This document shows, one piece after another, positions 41,683 through 50,730 of a stretch of DNA of 64,000 nucleotides. The DNA is from Porphyromonadaceae bacterium (GTDB lineage Bacteria > Bacteroidota > Bacteroidia > Bacteroidales > Dysgonomonadaceae). The stretch spans positions 1-64,000 of the forward strand of contig JAJFTO010000017.1 of NCBI GenBank assembly GCA_021372865.1. The letters run 5' to 3'. The notes below the pieces were generated by a model. That model was not told where the DNA came from, did no database searches, and saw nothing but the letters and a program-made list of their open reading frames with translations. Numbering within the stretch: the stretch's first letter is position 1; each line of letters opens with the position of its first letter. The translations under genes and the position numbers were made by a program.

Positions 41683-42242
41683 AGATCACCCCCGTTAAAA
41701 TTCGTATCTTCTTCTTTGCCGGTTTCTCTGCTTTTCAGTGCGTGCAATGGCCGGAGTACATTCACGAGATTCTGGCCCCAGTAAAGCAGGAAATTATCTT
41801 TACAAACACAGATTGCATCCTGCATCTGGTCAGTCAGTTCAAACTGATAGACCGATACAAAATTCCGGATATCCTGGTAGATATCGGCAATGTTTTCCGA
41901 TATGGTTGCTGTCACAGGGGTATCGCTGTATTTCATGTCATCTACAAACACATCGAGATAGATGTCTTCCTCTCCCATGATGGAGGCAACACGACCTGAC
42001 ACGCGTGCATAATCTTCTTCGCGCACGAAGGTGGCTGGCGGCTCATCGTTCAATGGATAAGTCTCTGGAAGGAGTGAAGCTTTTACATACAACAGGGGAA
42101 GCATCTTTAATATCCTGTCGATCCATTCATCACGCGAGATGGGTTCATCACTCTCGAGAAAAGATGAAATTTCCACTGCAATGGTTACAAAATCAAGCAC
42201 CGCCGGTTGATAAATGGGTGCATCGTTGTTTCTGTTTGGCAT
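41673..42242 (-). CDS. DUF5063 protein
   Basis: A 189-residue soluble acidic protein of the DUF5063 family, mostly helical, with the conserved stretch PAVLDFVTIAVEISSFLES and the segment EDIYLDVFVDDMKYSDTPV. No catalytic motif is visible. It is first in the operon with the exonuclease and rRNA methyltransferase, overlapping the exonuclease gene by 10 bases. The constant association suggests an accessory role in RNA processing, but function is unknown. Confidence 0.85.
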   Translation of the reverse strand: MPNRNNDAPIYQPAVLDFVTIAVEISSFLESDEPISRDEWIDRILKMLPLLYVKASLLPETYPLNDEPPATFVREEDYARVSGRVASIMGEEDIYLDVFVDDMKYSDTPVTATISENIADIYQDIRNFVSVYQFELTDQMQDAICVCKDNFLLYWGQNLVNVLRPLHALKSRETGKEEDTNFNGGDLWD

Positions 42243-42261
42243 ACCTGTTTATTTCTGCCTG

Positions 42262-42269
42262 CAAATGTA
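42262..42269 (-). promoter_or_regulatory. Bacteroidota -7 box for the DUF5063 operon
   Basis: TACATTTG on the minus strand, 20 bases before the DUF5063 start, matches TAnnTTTG. Confidence 0.6.
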
Positions 42270-42382
42270 CTGAATTTATTTTGTACTCGGAAAGGGTTCT
42301 GTTTCAATCAGACCGGCAATATTGGAGAATCATTTTTTGTAAAAAACAGACCTTGTAAAAATTATCTGCTGAAAGTTGTTTG

Positions 42383-42553
42383 TTTCAAAAGATTCATCTA
42401 CCTTGCACAATAAATGCGTCGTAAACTACCGCACAGTTTTACAACTGTGCCGGTTCTCATAGACCTGCAACTGCAGGATTTGGATTTGCACGGGAAAAAG
42501 GGTTTGTTTGGTCCGTGCTGATGATTGAGAATAATTATCAGGTGTAAGAAACA
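42383..42553 (+). promoter_or_regulatory. Structured 5' leader of the membrane protein-subtilase island
   Basis: Of the 311-base spacer 42243-42553, the right part forms a leader. TTTG motifs near 42380-42384 and TACCTTGC (42399-42406) suggest a promoter. Three hairpins follow: GCACAGTT/AACTGTGC with a TTAC loop (42431-42450), CCTGC/GCAGG (42464-42477), and GCACGG/CCGTGC with a 19-base loop (42488-42518). The ATG is at 42554. No known riboswitch was recognised. Confidence 0.5.
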
Positions 42554-43381
42554 ATGAATGATAACGATTCCAGTTCCCGCATTTCAGGGACCATTCATCT
42601 GTGGCCCATTTTGATTGTAATTGCCGGTATAGTACTGTGTTTTGCCGGTGCTGCTGTATCCCGGACATACTGGGATTTTTTCGGGTTGTTGCTCATTCTT
42701 TCCCTGGCATCGTTGCTGTTGGGCGTACTCTTTGGTTTTCTCTTCGGAATACCAAAGCTAAACCGCAATTACGATCCCCGGGGAGATGAAGGCCGCACTA
42801 CAAAGTATACTCCCAACACAAATCTGGAGGACGTTTCGGATTGGCTGACAAAAATTATTATCGGTGTCACACTCACCCAACTGACAAAGATTCCCGGCTA
42901 CCTGCAAAGTATTGCCGACTATATTCTTGTGGACAGCAACTGCGATTCTCTGAATTGTAACTTTGGCAGACCTGTAACCATCTCACTGCTGATCTATTTT
43001 TTTATTGCCGGTTTTACCGCCGGTTATTACTATACCCGGTTGTTTCTACCCAACCTTTTTTCTGTCATGGAAGAAAACAGCATCAAAAGGGCGGAGACTG
43101 CCATCTGGCAGGAGGGTATCAAAAAGATGCAGCAACAGGGCACCGGGTTTGATCCGGGAAAAAGAAACGTTTTTCTGACAGAGGCTGAGACAGGTATTCT
43201 CAGAAAGATCTATGCACAAAACAATCTGCTTACTTCCCTTCACCGCTTAAGTCCCCGGGAGATTGCGGCAGTGAATGTTTTGCGTGCAAAAGGAATTTTG
43301 GAGGAAACACCCGACAGCCCGGATAGCGGGCGGCGTACGCTACATATTGCCGATGTAGATGTTCTGCAATTATTTCGGTGA
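42554..43381 (+). CDS. Three-helix membrane protein with PNTNLE/SDWLTK motif
   Basis: A 275-residue protein. Helices lie at about 16-35, 42-66 and 140-162. After helix 2 comes FGIPKL, then a loop and the motif YTPNTNLEDVSDWLTKIIIG (85-104), followed by VTLTQLTKIP. I recall this motif from uncharacterised bacterial membrane proteins, some near conflict or peptidase genes, but cannot name a family. The C-terminal 100 residues are cytosolic, and the last part (LSPREIAAVNVLRAKGILEE) could be a winged-helix-like module. It precedes a subtilase and a small inhibitor-like gene, suggesting a membrane effector or sensor controlled by proteolysis. Function is inference only. Confidence 0.7.
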   Translation: MNDNDSSSRISGTIHLWPILIVIAGIVLCFAGAAVSRTYWDFFGLLLILSLASLLLGVLFGFLFGIPKLNRNYDPRGDEGRTTKYTPNTNLEDVSDWLTKIIIGVTLTQLTKIPGYLQSIADYILVDSNCDSLNCNFGRPVTISLLIYFFIAGFTAGYYYTRLFLPNLFSVMEENSIKRAETAIWQEGIKKMQQQGTGFDPGKRNVFLTEAETGILRKIYAQNNLLTSLHRLSPREIAAVNVLRAKGILEETPDSPDSGRRTLHIADVDVLQLFR

Positions 43382-43450
43382 GTTATACCATGCGTACACT
43401 GAACCGGTACGGCCCTTGCACCGGAGTATAAACCAGTAAAATTTGAAAAA

Positions 43451-44707
43451 ATGAAACCACCCATTTTAGGAGAAAAAAGAATCCTCCCCGACTCAACCTC
43501 AACGAAGAATATTCATGATGAATCAATCAGTCATACATATGTGGAGGAGACATATGGAAATCCGCTTTACACGGGCAGGTATTTGCTTATCATCAGAGAG
43601 GGGAGCATCGATGTGGGAAAAATCACGAAACTGCTTGAAAAGAAATGGGGTCTTTTGGTTGCCAACACGGCCGACTTCGTGAATGAGACCATCCATGAAA
43701 GTAAGATAAGAGATGCGGATGCCCTGTTTTATAATGAGCTGGGTGTTGCACTTTTGTCGGCAGACGACGACATGGTGCGACGACTGCATGCTACGACCGA
43801 TTATATTATTGAACCGGAAAAGGTTGTGTATATCCCGGATGAGATATCTGCCGGTGCAGTAACCGGTGCCACCTGGGGCATTGAGGCCATAAAGGCAGAT
43901 GAATCGGTTTATACCGGTACAGGAATTAAAATTGCAGTACTCGATACCGGCTTGGACATGCAGCATCCCGACTTTAAAGAGAGAAATCGGACAACTTTCT
44001 CATTTGTGCCCGACGAGTCTGTGGAGGACCTTCACGGACATGGTACGCATTGCGTAGGCATTGCCTGTGGACGTACCGACACGAAAGGTATTCGCTACGG
44101 CGTGGCTACGGAAGCCGATATTTATGCAGGAAAGGTACTGAGTAACCGGGGTAGCGGAGCACAGGCCTGGGTATTGGATGGAATGACATGGGCGGCGAAC
44201 CAGGGATGCCATGTATTGTCCATGTCCCTGGGATCGAGCGTATTTCCGGGACAAAGTTACGATATCGCCTACGAAAGAGCGGCTCAGTTTGCACTTTCAA
44301 AAGGAACACTTATTGTGGCCGCAGCCGGAAATGAAAGCAGGCGTTCTAAAAACCGGTTCAGTCCAGTAGGCAGTCCAGCCGACTGTCCTTCCATCCTTGC
44401 GGTAGGAGCAATTGATTCATCCCGTCAGATCGCCGATTTTTCAAATCGGGCCATCAACAAAAACGGGTTGGTTGACATTGCGGCACCGGGAGTATCCATT
44501 CTTTCTTCCTGGCCCCTACCTGGCAGATACCGTGTCCTTTCAGGTACCAGCATGGCCACACCGCATGTAGCGGGAATCATCGCCCTGTTATGTGAAAAAT
44601 TTCCCGAAGCCACACCTGAGATGATCATTCAGAAATTAAACGCACTGGCTGAAAAGTTAGAGATCCCTGTCGAAGATGTGGGAGCAGGCCTTGCCATTGC
44701 ACCTTAA
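43451..44707 (+). CDS. Subtilisin-like serine protease (S8), no signal peptide
   Basis: A 418-residue S8 peptidase. The triad is complete: D165 (IAVLDTGLD), H197 (HGHGTH) and S367 (SGTSMATPH). The oxyanion asparagine is N294 in AAAGNES. Residues about 42-128 look like a cis-acting propeptide (strand RYLLIIRE, helix, and EPEKVVYIP before the mature part). There is no signal peptide, so it probably acts in the cytosol, unlike most subtilases. It sits 69 bases after the membrane protein gene and 24 bases before a small gene that resembles an I9-type inhibitor. A role in controlled intracellular proteolysis is inferred. Confidence 0.9.
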   Translation: MKPPILGEKRILPDSTSTKNIHDESISHTYVEETYGNPLYTGRYLLIIREGSIDVGKITKLLEKKWGLLVANTADFVNETIHESKIRDADALFYNELGVALLSADDDMVRRLHATTDYIIEPEKVVYIPDEISAGAVTGATWGIEAIKADESVYTGTGIKIAVLDTGLDMQHPDFKERNRTTFSFVPDESVEDLHGHGTHCVGIACGRTDTKGIRYGVATEADIYAGKVLSNRGSGAQAWVLDGMTWAANQGCHVLSMSLGSSVFPGQSYDIAYERAAQFALSKGTLIVAAAGNESRRSKNRFSPVGSPADCPSILAVGAIDSSRQIADFSNRAINKNGLVDIAAPGVSILSSWPLPGRYRVLSGTSMATPHVAGIIALLCEKFPEATPEMIIQKLNALAEKLEIPVEDVGAGLAIAP

Positions 44708-44731
44708 AGAATAAAAAAAGAAAAGAAGAAT

Positions 44732-44962
44732 ATGAAACAGATCGTAATCACCATTTCTGCATACTATCTGGACCGGCTCTATGTTGTAGCGGAAAATCTG
44801 CGTGAAGAGGGGGTCACCATTACCCGCCTCTATGAGTTTGGCGTGATCATCGGATACGCCGAGGAAGAAACAATCGACAAAATACGACACCACGAGGAGA
44901 TCGCCTCTTTGACAGACGAAAAGGAAGCCATCATTCCGCCACCCGAAGATGATATCCAGTAG
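44732..44962 (+). CDS. Small protein resembling a stand-alone subtilisin propeptide (I9-like)
   Basis: A 76-residue acidic protein with the strand-helix-strand-strand-helix-strand order of subtilisin propeptides: KQIVITISA, helix YYLDRLYVVAENLREEG, strand TITRLYEFGVIIGYA, helix EEETIDKIRHH, then EEIASLTDEKE. It ends in a flexible PPPEDDIQ tail that could occupy a protease active site. It follows the S8 gene directly. I infer it acts in trans as inhibitor or folding chaperone of that protease. The fold match is made by eye. An unrelated small ferredoxin-like protein is possible. Confidence 0.65.
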   Translation: MKQIVITISAYYLDRLYVVAENLREEGVTITRLYEFGVIIGYAEEETIDKIRHHEEIASLTDEKEAIIPPPEDDIQ

Positions 44963-45018
44963 TTACCACTCGGTTGACATCTGAAAGGGTGTGTCGCTCC
45001 AAAAAAAAAGTCAAAGAT

Positions 45019-45049
45019 TTTGATAATCCGTTTGAAAATAATATCTTTG
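45019..45049 (+). promoter_or_regulatory. Promoter of the rimP-nusA-infB operon
   Basis: TTTG (45019-45022) and TATCTTTG (45042-45049) are separated by exactly 19 bases, an excellent Bacteroidota promoter. Transcription should start near 45055, only a few bases before a terminator-like hairpin. Confidence 0.75.
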
Positions 45050-45060
45050 CAGACGAAAAG

Positions 45061-45094
45061 AAAGAGGGAAGCAGGAAACACCGCTTCCTTTTTT
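45061..45094 (+). terminator. Terminator-like hairpin in the rimP leader (possible attenuator)
   Basis: GGAAGC (45067-45072) and GCTTCC (45083-45088) enclose a 10-base loop and are followed by six T. Outer A/U and G-U pairs can lengthen the stem to about 12 bp. It lies between the promoter and the rimP start at 45112, so it would be read by polymerase leaving this promoter, and may also stop transcripts from the upstream island. Confidence 0.7.
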
Positions 45095-45111
45095 ATTCAT
45101 GGCTGTATCAA

Positions 45112-45576
45112 ATGATCGAAAAAAGTGTGCTTACCGACCTCACGTTGGAATTTTTACAAGATTCACCCACCTATCTGGTTGATGTGATTGTAGGGACAGA
45201 CAATGCGATTACCATCGAGATTGACAACGACCAAGGGGTGGACATTGATGATTGTGTGGCACTGAGCCGCCATTTGGAGTCGAAACTCGACCGTGAAGTG
45301 GAAGATTTTGAGCTTACAGTCACCTCGGCGGGACTTACTTCTCCTTTCAAGATACCCCGTCAGTACAAAAAATACGAAGGGAAAGAGGTAGAGGTGCTCA
45401 GTAAACAGGGACAAAAGATGACAGGTATACTCAAGTCATCCGACCCGGAGGGATTCACCCTCACGGTCACACGGAAAGTAAGACCTGACGGGGCCAAGCG
45501 AAAGACTGAAGTAACAGAAGACCTCCGCATAGCGTTCAATGAAATAAAATATACAAAATATCTGATAAGATTTTAA
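45112..45576 (+). CDS. rimP: Ribosome maturation factor RimP
   Basis: A 154-residue protein needed for maturation of the 30S subunit. The N-terminal domain has VDVIVGTDNAITIEIDNDQG and DDCVALSRHLESKLDRE. The following EDFELTVTSAGLTSPFK is the family signature, and an SH3-like C-terminal domain ends in EIKYTKYLIRF. The open frame begins at 44974, but that part would cover the promoter and hairpin, so the ATG at 45112 (MIEKSVLTDL) is chosen. It is followed by nusA after 6 bases, the common rimP-nusA-infB order. Confidence 0.93.
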   Translation: MIEKSVLTDLTLEFLQDSPTYLVDVIVGTDNAITIEIDNDQGVDIDDCVALSRHLESKLDREVEDFELTVTSAGLTSPFKIPRQYKKYEGKEVEVLSKQGQKMTGILKSSDPEGFTLTVTRKVRPDGAKRKTEVTEDLRIAFNEIKYTKYLIRF

Positions 45577-45582
45577 TATTAT

Positions 45583-46860
45583 ATGGGCAAGAAGAAAGAA
45601 ACCATCAGTCTCATAGATACATTTTCCGAATTCAACGAACTGAAGAATATAGATAAGGCAACGTTGATCAGTGTACTCGAAGAGTCATTCCGCAACGTAA
45701 TAGCGAAGACGATTGGGACGGACGAAAATTACGACATCATCATCAATCCCGACAAAGGAGACCTGGAGATATGGCGTAACCGGACCATCGTGGAGGACGA
45801 CGAGCTCGAAGATCCGAACCTGCAGATCGCCCTGTCCGAAGCCCTGAAAATTGATGAAGACTTTGAAGTGGGTGAAGAGGTGACCGATGAAGTGTCTCTG
45901 GATCATTTCGGTCGCCGCACCATCCTGAACCTTCGCCAGACATTGGCATCCAAGATCCTGGAGCTGGAAAAGGACAATTTGTACAACAAGTACAAGGAAA
46001 AGGTGGGAGAGATTGTTTCGGGAGAAGTGTATCAGGTATGGAAAAAGGAGTTGTTGCTGCTCGATGATGAGCACAATGAACTGATTCTGCCCAAAACAGA
46101 ACAGATACCCAGTGATTTCTTCCGCAAGGGTGAACATGCCCGTGCGGTGGTTGCCCGTGTGGAAAATAAGAACAACAATCCCAGGATCGTTCTTTCCCGC
46201 ACATCGCCCGTATTTCTGGAACGATTGTTCGAGCAGGAGATCCCGGAAATTGCCGACGGACTCATCACCATCAAGGGGATTGCCCGTATTCCGGGCGAGC
46301 GCGCCAAAGTAGCTGTAGAGGCTTACGATGACAGGATCGACCCTGTAGGCGCCTGTGTGGGCATGAAAGGATTCCGCATTCATGGTATTGTGCGTGAACT
46401 GCGCAACGAAAACATTGACGTAATTAACTACACCAATAACACTTCACTTTTCATACAGCGTGCATTGAGTCCGGCGCGGATCAACTCCATCAACGTGAAG
46501 GAGGAGGAGCGTCGCGCTGAGGTCTTTTTGAATCCTGAGGAGGTGTCGCTTGCCATCGGTAAGGGAGGAGCCAACATAAAACTGGCCTCCATGCTTACCG
46601 GGTACAATATTGAGGTATTCCGTGATATCGATGATGTGGACGAAGAAGATATCTACCTCGATGAATTCCGTGATGAAATCGATGGCTGGGTGATAGACCA
46701 GCTGAAAAAGATCGGATGTTCCACTGCTAAAAATGTGCTGGCCACGAGCAGGGAGAGACTCATCAGGGAGGCTGATCTGGAAGAAAGTACTGTAGACGAA
46801 GTACTGGCCATCCTGCGCTACGAGTTTGATGAAGAAGACGATAAAAGCGTCGAGGAATAA
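45583..46860 (+). CDS. nusA: Transcription termination/antitermination protein NusA
   Basis: A 425-residue NusA. The N-terminal polymerase-binding domain (about 1-130) is followed by an S1 domain (about 138-200, from VGEIVSGEVYQVWKKEL). Two KH domains come next, with RIPGERAKVAVEAYDDRIDPVGACVGMKG and LAIGKGGANIKLASMLTG. An acidic C-terminal helix-hairpin region (about 360-425) has the acidic tail DEEDDKSVEE. It controls pausing, termination and antitermination. In Escherichia coli NusA regulates its own operon, and the hairpin before rimP offers a comparable site here. Confidence 0.95.
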   Translation: MGKKKETISLIDTFSEFNELKNIDKATLISVLEESFRNVIAKTIGTDENYDIIINPDKGDLEIWRNRTIVEDDELEDPNLQIALSEALKIDEDFEVGEEVTDEVSLDHFGRRTILNLRQTLASKILELEKDNLYNKYKEKVGEIVSGEVYQVWKKELLLLDDEHNELILPKTEQIPSDFFRKGEHARAVVARVENKNNNPRIVLSRTSPVFLERLFEQEIPEIADGLITIKGIARIPGERAKVAVEAYDDRIDPVGACVGMKGFRIHGIVRELRNENIDVINYTNNTSLFIQRALSPARINSINVKEEERRAEVFLNPEEVSLAIGKGGANIKLASMLTGYNIEVFRDIDDVDEEDIYLDEFRDEIDGWVIDQLKKIGCSTAKNVLATSRERLIREADLEESTVDEVLAILRYEFDEEDDKSVEE

Positions 46861-46922
46861 GGATCATCGCTGACAATACACTGTTCACAACCATAAAAGA
46901 GAGAAAAGGATAAACGAGTTAT

Positions 46923-49900
46923 ATGCCTATCAGACTAATTAAAGTATCGAAAAATTTGAATGTGGGAATCAACAGCCTTGTTGAATTTCTGCACAAGAAA
47001 GGTATCGAAATTGAAGCAAATCCTAACGCCAAAATAGAGGATGAACAGTACGACATACTGATCGCTGAATTCGGGAAAGACAAAAATATTCGCCGCGAAG
47101 CCACCGAAACACGGGAGAAAATGCACCGTCGTGATGAAAAACGCGAGACTGTGGCCATTGAGGGATATGAACTTCCAGTAGAACAAGCCCCTAAAAAGAA
47201 AGTGGAAAAGGAGACCATTGAGACCGAAATACCGAAAGAGCTGAAACCTCATTTCAATGTAGTGGGTAGCATCGATCTGGACAATCTCCACAAAAAGAAA
47301 GCCGAACCGAAGCAGGAAGAGAATATTATCGTCGAACAACCTGAACCGGAAATCCTCCCTGAAGCAGAAATTATTTCCGAAGCAGAAATTATTCCCGAAA
47401 AAACGACTGAAATTGTGCCGGCACCTCAGGTTCCGGAAAAACGGGAGATTGTACAAGAGCCGGAAGTGAAAAAGTCAGAGGAACCCGTAGAGACAGTAGA
47501 AGAAAAAACACCGGTGATAGCCAAAGAAGAACCCGTAACGCACGAAGCAGAAGTAAAGGAAGAGATTCCCGTAGTAGAACCGCAGAAGGTCGACATTACG
47601 TCGAAAAAAACTATAGAAACAGAGGAGACTCCGCAAACAGGAGAAGAAACGAAGATAGAGACCGATGAACAGGAGATTCCTCAATCGGAACAGTCACGCT
47701 CCGACAAAGTGTTTCGCCTGCACAAGAACAAACTGGAGTCGAACATCGTGGTAAAGGGATCCATTGATCTGGACGCAATCAACGATCGTACCCGTCCTCC
47801 CAGAAAATCAAGGGCACAACGCAAGAAAGAAAGACTTGAGCGTGAACAGAAGGCCCTCGACAGCAAAAGGTTGAAGGAGGAAAAAGTAAAGATACTGAAG
47901 AAAGAGGCGATCGATGAAAAGAAAAAGCAGCCAATCATTTCCGATTCCGACGATGAAAGCAAGAAGAGAAAGCGTACGCGTATTCGCAGCGCCAAAGTAA
48001 ATATCGACAAACCGGGTGCTGTAGGCCAATCTCCGCGGGGCGACCGGAAGCCCGCACTTAGGAAGCCAATTAAGGCAGAAGTGAGTGAAGAAGATGTACA
48101 GAAACAGATTAAGGAAACACTTGCCCGCCTCACCGAGAAGAGAGGTAAAAAGGGTGGTGCCAAATACCGCCGTGAGAAAAGGGAAGCCAGTGCCCAGCGT
48201 CATCAGGAGGAGCTCAAACAGCAGGAAAAAGCGAGTCGTGTATTGCAGCTCACCGAGTTCGTAACAGCCAATGACCTGGCCAACATGATGAATGTACCGG
48301 TGACCAACGTAATTTCCACCTGTATGAGTCTGGGAGTGATGGTAGCCATCAACCAGCGTCTCGACGCAGAGACCATCAACATTGTGGCCGAAGAATATGG
48401 TTTCAAGACCCAGTATGTGAGTGCCGATGTGATTGAGGCCATCGCCGAGGAGGCGGATGATCCCGAAGATTTAATTTCGCGCCCTCCTATCGTGACGGTG
48501 ATGGGGCATGTGGACCACGGAAAGACCTCCCTACTCGACAGCATTCGCAGTACCAATGTGATTGCTGGTGAAGCAGGAGGAATCACACAGCATATCGGAG
48601 CATACAACGTGCAGCTGAGCGACGGCAGAAAGATCACCTTCCTCGACACACCCGGTCATGAAGCCTTTACGGCCATGCGTGCCCGCGGAGCCAAAGTGAC
48701 CGACGTAGCCATCATCATTGTGGCTGCCGACGACAATGTGATGCCGCAAACGGTGGAAGCAATCAATCATGCCAGTGCCGCTGGTGTGCCCATCGTATTT
48801 GCCATTAACAAAATAGATAAGCCCGGGGCCAACCCCGAAAAGATAAAAGAGAGGCTTGCCGAGATGAACTACCTGGTAGAAGACTGGGGAGGCAAATACC
48901 AGTCGCAGGACATTTCCGCAAAGAAAGGTATCGGCATTCAGGAACTGCTGGAAAAAGTACTGCTCGAGGCCGACATGCTGGAGCTGAAAGCCAACCCCGA
49001 CCGGAGGGCCACGGGTTCCATCATCGAGTCGGAGCTCGACAAGGGACGTGGTTACGTATCGACGGTACTGGTAGATAATGGCACCCTGCATCAGGGAGAC
49101 ATAGTGATTGCCGGAGCCTATTTTGGCCGTGTAAAAGCGATGTTCAACGAGCGCAACCAGCGCATCGAGAAAGCTGGACCTGCAGAACCGGCACTGATTC
49201 TCGGACTCAACGGAGCACCGCAGGCAGGGGACACCTTCAACGTGATGGAAACAGAACAGGAGGCACGCTCCATTGCCAACCGCCGTGAACAACTACAGCG
49301 CGAGCAGTCGATACGTACCCAGAAGATGCTTACACTTGATGACATTGGTCGCAGGATCGCCATCGGCAACTTCCAGCAGCTGAACATCATTGTGAAAGGT
49401 GATGTGGACGGTTCGATAGAGGCTCTGTCCGACTCACTCATCCAGCTCTCCACCGAAGAAATACAGGTAAATGTGATTCACAAAGCTGTGGGTCAGATAT
49501 CGGAATCCGACGTAACACTGGCCGCCGCATCAGACGCCATTATCATTGGATTCCAGGTACGTCCTTCGCTGAGTGCCCGCAAAGAGGCTGAAAAAGAAGG
49601 AGTGGATATCCGTCTCTATTCCATCATCTATGATGCCATTGAAGAGGTGAAGGCGGCCATGGAGGGTATGCTCTCACCGGAGATCAAGGAAGATATTACT
49701 GGAAACGTGGAAGTACTCGATGTGTTTAAGATCACGAAAGTGGGAACTGTAGCAGGTTGTATGGTACGAGACGGGAAAATCAAACGTACCAGTCGCATCC
49801 GTCTGATACGCGACGGCATCGTCATCTTCACGGGCGAACTGGATTCACTGAAACGATTCAAGGAAGATGTGAAAGAGGTCACATCGGGTTACGAATGTGG

Positions 49901-49985
49901 TATCACCATCCGTAATTTCAACGACATAAAAGTGGGCGACGTAATCGAATCCTACGAAGAGACCGAGATAAAGAAAACATTGTAG
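46923..49985 (+). CDS. infB: Translation initiation factor IF-2
   Basis: A 1020-residue IF-2. The N-terminal IF2_N domain (about 1-55) is followed by a very long Glu/Lys/Pro-rich linker (about 90-430), which makes the protein larger than the Escherichia coli form and is typical of Bacteroidota. The second IF2_N-like region lies near 440-500. The G domain has GHVDHGKT (528-535), DTPGHE and NKIDKPGAN. Domains II-IV follow, ending with EETEIKKTL. It brings fMet-tRNA to the 30S subunit and promotes subunit joining. It is the last gene of the rimP operon. Confidence 0.95.
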   Translation: MPIRLIKVSKNLNVGINSLVEFLHKKGIEIEANPNAKIEDEQYDILIAEFGKDKNIRREATETREKMHRRDEKRETVAIEGYELPVEQAPKKKVEKETIETEIPKELKPHFNVVGSIDLDNLHKKKAEPKQEENIIVEQPEPEILPEAEIISEAEIIPEKTTEIVPAPQVPEKREIVQEPEVKKSEEPVETVEEKTPVIAKEEPVTHEAEVKEEIPVVEPQKVDITSKKTIETEETPQTGEETKIETDEQEIPQSEQSRSDKVFRLHKNKLESNIVVKGSIDLDAINDRTRPPRKSRAQRKKERLEREQKALDSKRLKEEKVKILKKEAIDEKKKQPIISDSDDESKKRKRTRIRSAKVNIDKPGAVGQSPRGDRKPALRKPIKAEVSEEDVQKQIKETLARLTEKRGKKGGAKYRREKREASAQRHQEELKQQEKASRVLQLTEFVTANDLANMMNVPVTNVISTCMSLGVMVAINQRLDAETINIVAEEYGFKTQYVSADVIEAIAEEADDPEDLISRPPIVTVMGHVDHGKTSLLDSIRSTNVIAGEAGGITQHIGAYNVQLSDGRKITFLDTPGHEAFTAMRARGAKVTDVAIIIVAADDNVMPQTVEAINHASAAGVPIVFAINKIDKPGANPEKIKERLAEMNYLVEDWGGKYQSQDISAKKGIGIQELLEKVLLEADMLELKANPDRRATGSIIESELDKGRGYVSTVLVDNGTLHQGDIVIAGAYFGRVKAMFNERNQRIEKAGPAEPALILGLNGAPQAGDTFNVMETEQEARSIANRREQLQREQSIRTQKMLTLDDIGRRIAIGNFQQLNIIVKGDVDGSIEALSDSLIQLSTEEIQVNVIHKAVGQISESDVTLAAASDAIIIGFQVRPSLSARKEAEKEGVDIRLYSIIYDAIEEVKAAMEGMLSPEIKEDITGNVEVLDVFKITKVGTVAGCMVRDGKIKRTSRIRLIRDGIVIFTGELDSLKRFKEDVKEVTSGYECGITIRNFNDIKVGDVIESYEETEIKKTL

Positions 49986-50072
49986 AGACCGCCCTTTCTC
50001 TGATAAAAATCCCGCAAAACGGGATAATGGGCATATTTGTAACCAGTTGACATTGTTATTTTAATTCCTACC

Positions 50073-50136
50073 CTGACAGCGGCCGCATCCGCTTTCGTAA
50101 AAGCCGATGCGGTCGCAACACACAGGGATGGATGCC
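50073..50136 (+). promoter_or_regulatory. Two consecutive hairpins upstream of the Skp-like gene
   Basis: The spacer 49986-50187 holds ATCCCG/CGGGAT (50009-50025) just after infB. Next is a long stem of about 17 bp with one mismatch and one G-U pair (about 50073-50112, arms around CCGCATC and GATGCGG). GGGATGG-ATG-CCATCCC then follows. No long T run accompanies them, so they look like mRNA structure elements rather than a classic terminator. Confidence 0.5.
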
Positions 50137-50187
50137 ATCCCGACAAGCAACCGGTGATACAACAAAAAAAATGGTTTTATAAAATAA

Positions 50188-50718
50188 ATGATTATGACAA
50201 AGAAGATTTTTTTCAGCCTTAGTTTGTTTATTTTGTTGATCAATACAACAGTATCTGCACAGAATGGGCCGCAGGTAATTGTGGCATTCGTAAATACATC
50301 GGAACTACTGAAACAGTTTCCGGAAAAAGAGGCTGCCACACAGCAGCTGATTGCTTTAAGCGACAATTACAAAAAAGAACTGGAATTGATGCAAAACGAA
50401 TACAACAAGAAGTATTCCGACTATATCACCTATCAGTCGTCACTGGCCGAAAACATCAAGTTACGCAGAATGCAGGAACTCACTGAGCTGGAAAACAGAA
50501 TGCAGCAATTTATGGAACTGGCACAGAAAGATATTGAAAATCAGGAAAAGGTTTTGCTGGAGCCACTCAGACAAAAGATCAGCCAAGCCATCCATGCTGT
50601 GGGAATTGAACAACGTTACACCGTGATTTACGACCTTGACAACCCCGGAATTGCATTCGTATCGCCCTCTGCAGTCGATGCCAATCCTTACGTGAAGCAA
50701 AAATTGGGTATTCGTTAA
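50188..50718 (+). CDS. OmpH/Skp-family periplasmic chaperone
   Basis: A 176-residue protein begins with a signal peptide (TKKIFFSLSLFILLINTTVSAQ). A short strand (QVIVAFVNTSELLKQFPE) precedes a long coiled-coil region (about 50-135), and the C-terminal part of the body domain is IEQRYTVIYDLDNPGIAFVS. Skp trimers hold unfolded outer-membrane proteins in the periplasm. The ATG at 50188 or the one two codons later may be used. It is followed 12 bases later by murI. A structured spacer separates it from infB, so it may have separate control. Confidence 0.9.
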   Translation: MIMTKKIFFSLSLFILLINTTVSAQNGPQVIVAFVNTSELLKQFPEKEAATQQLIALSDNYKKELELMQNEYNKKYSDYITYQSSLAENIKLRRMQELTELENRMQQFMELAQKDIENQEKVLLEPLRQKISQAIHAVGIEQRYTVIYDLDNPGIAFVSPSAVDANPYVKQKLGIR

Positions 50719-50730
50719 ACAACATCTGTC

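Noticed and set aside
44974..45111. N-terminal extension of RimP
   Set aside because: It would translate the promoter and the terminator-like hairpin; the family N-terminus begins at 45112.
50073..50112. tRNA or tRNA-like gene in the infB-skp spacer
   Set aside because: The long stem has no cloverleaf, anticodon arm or T-arm signature.
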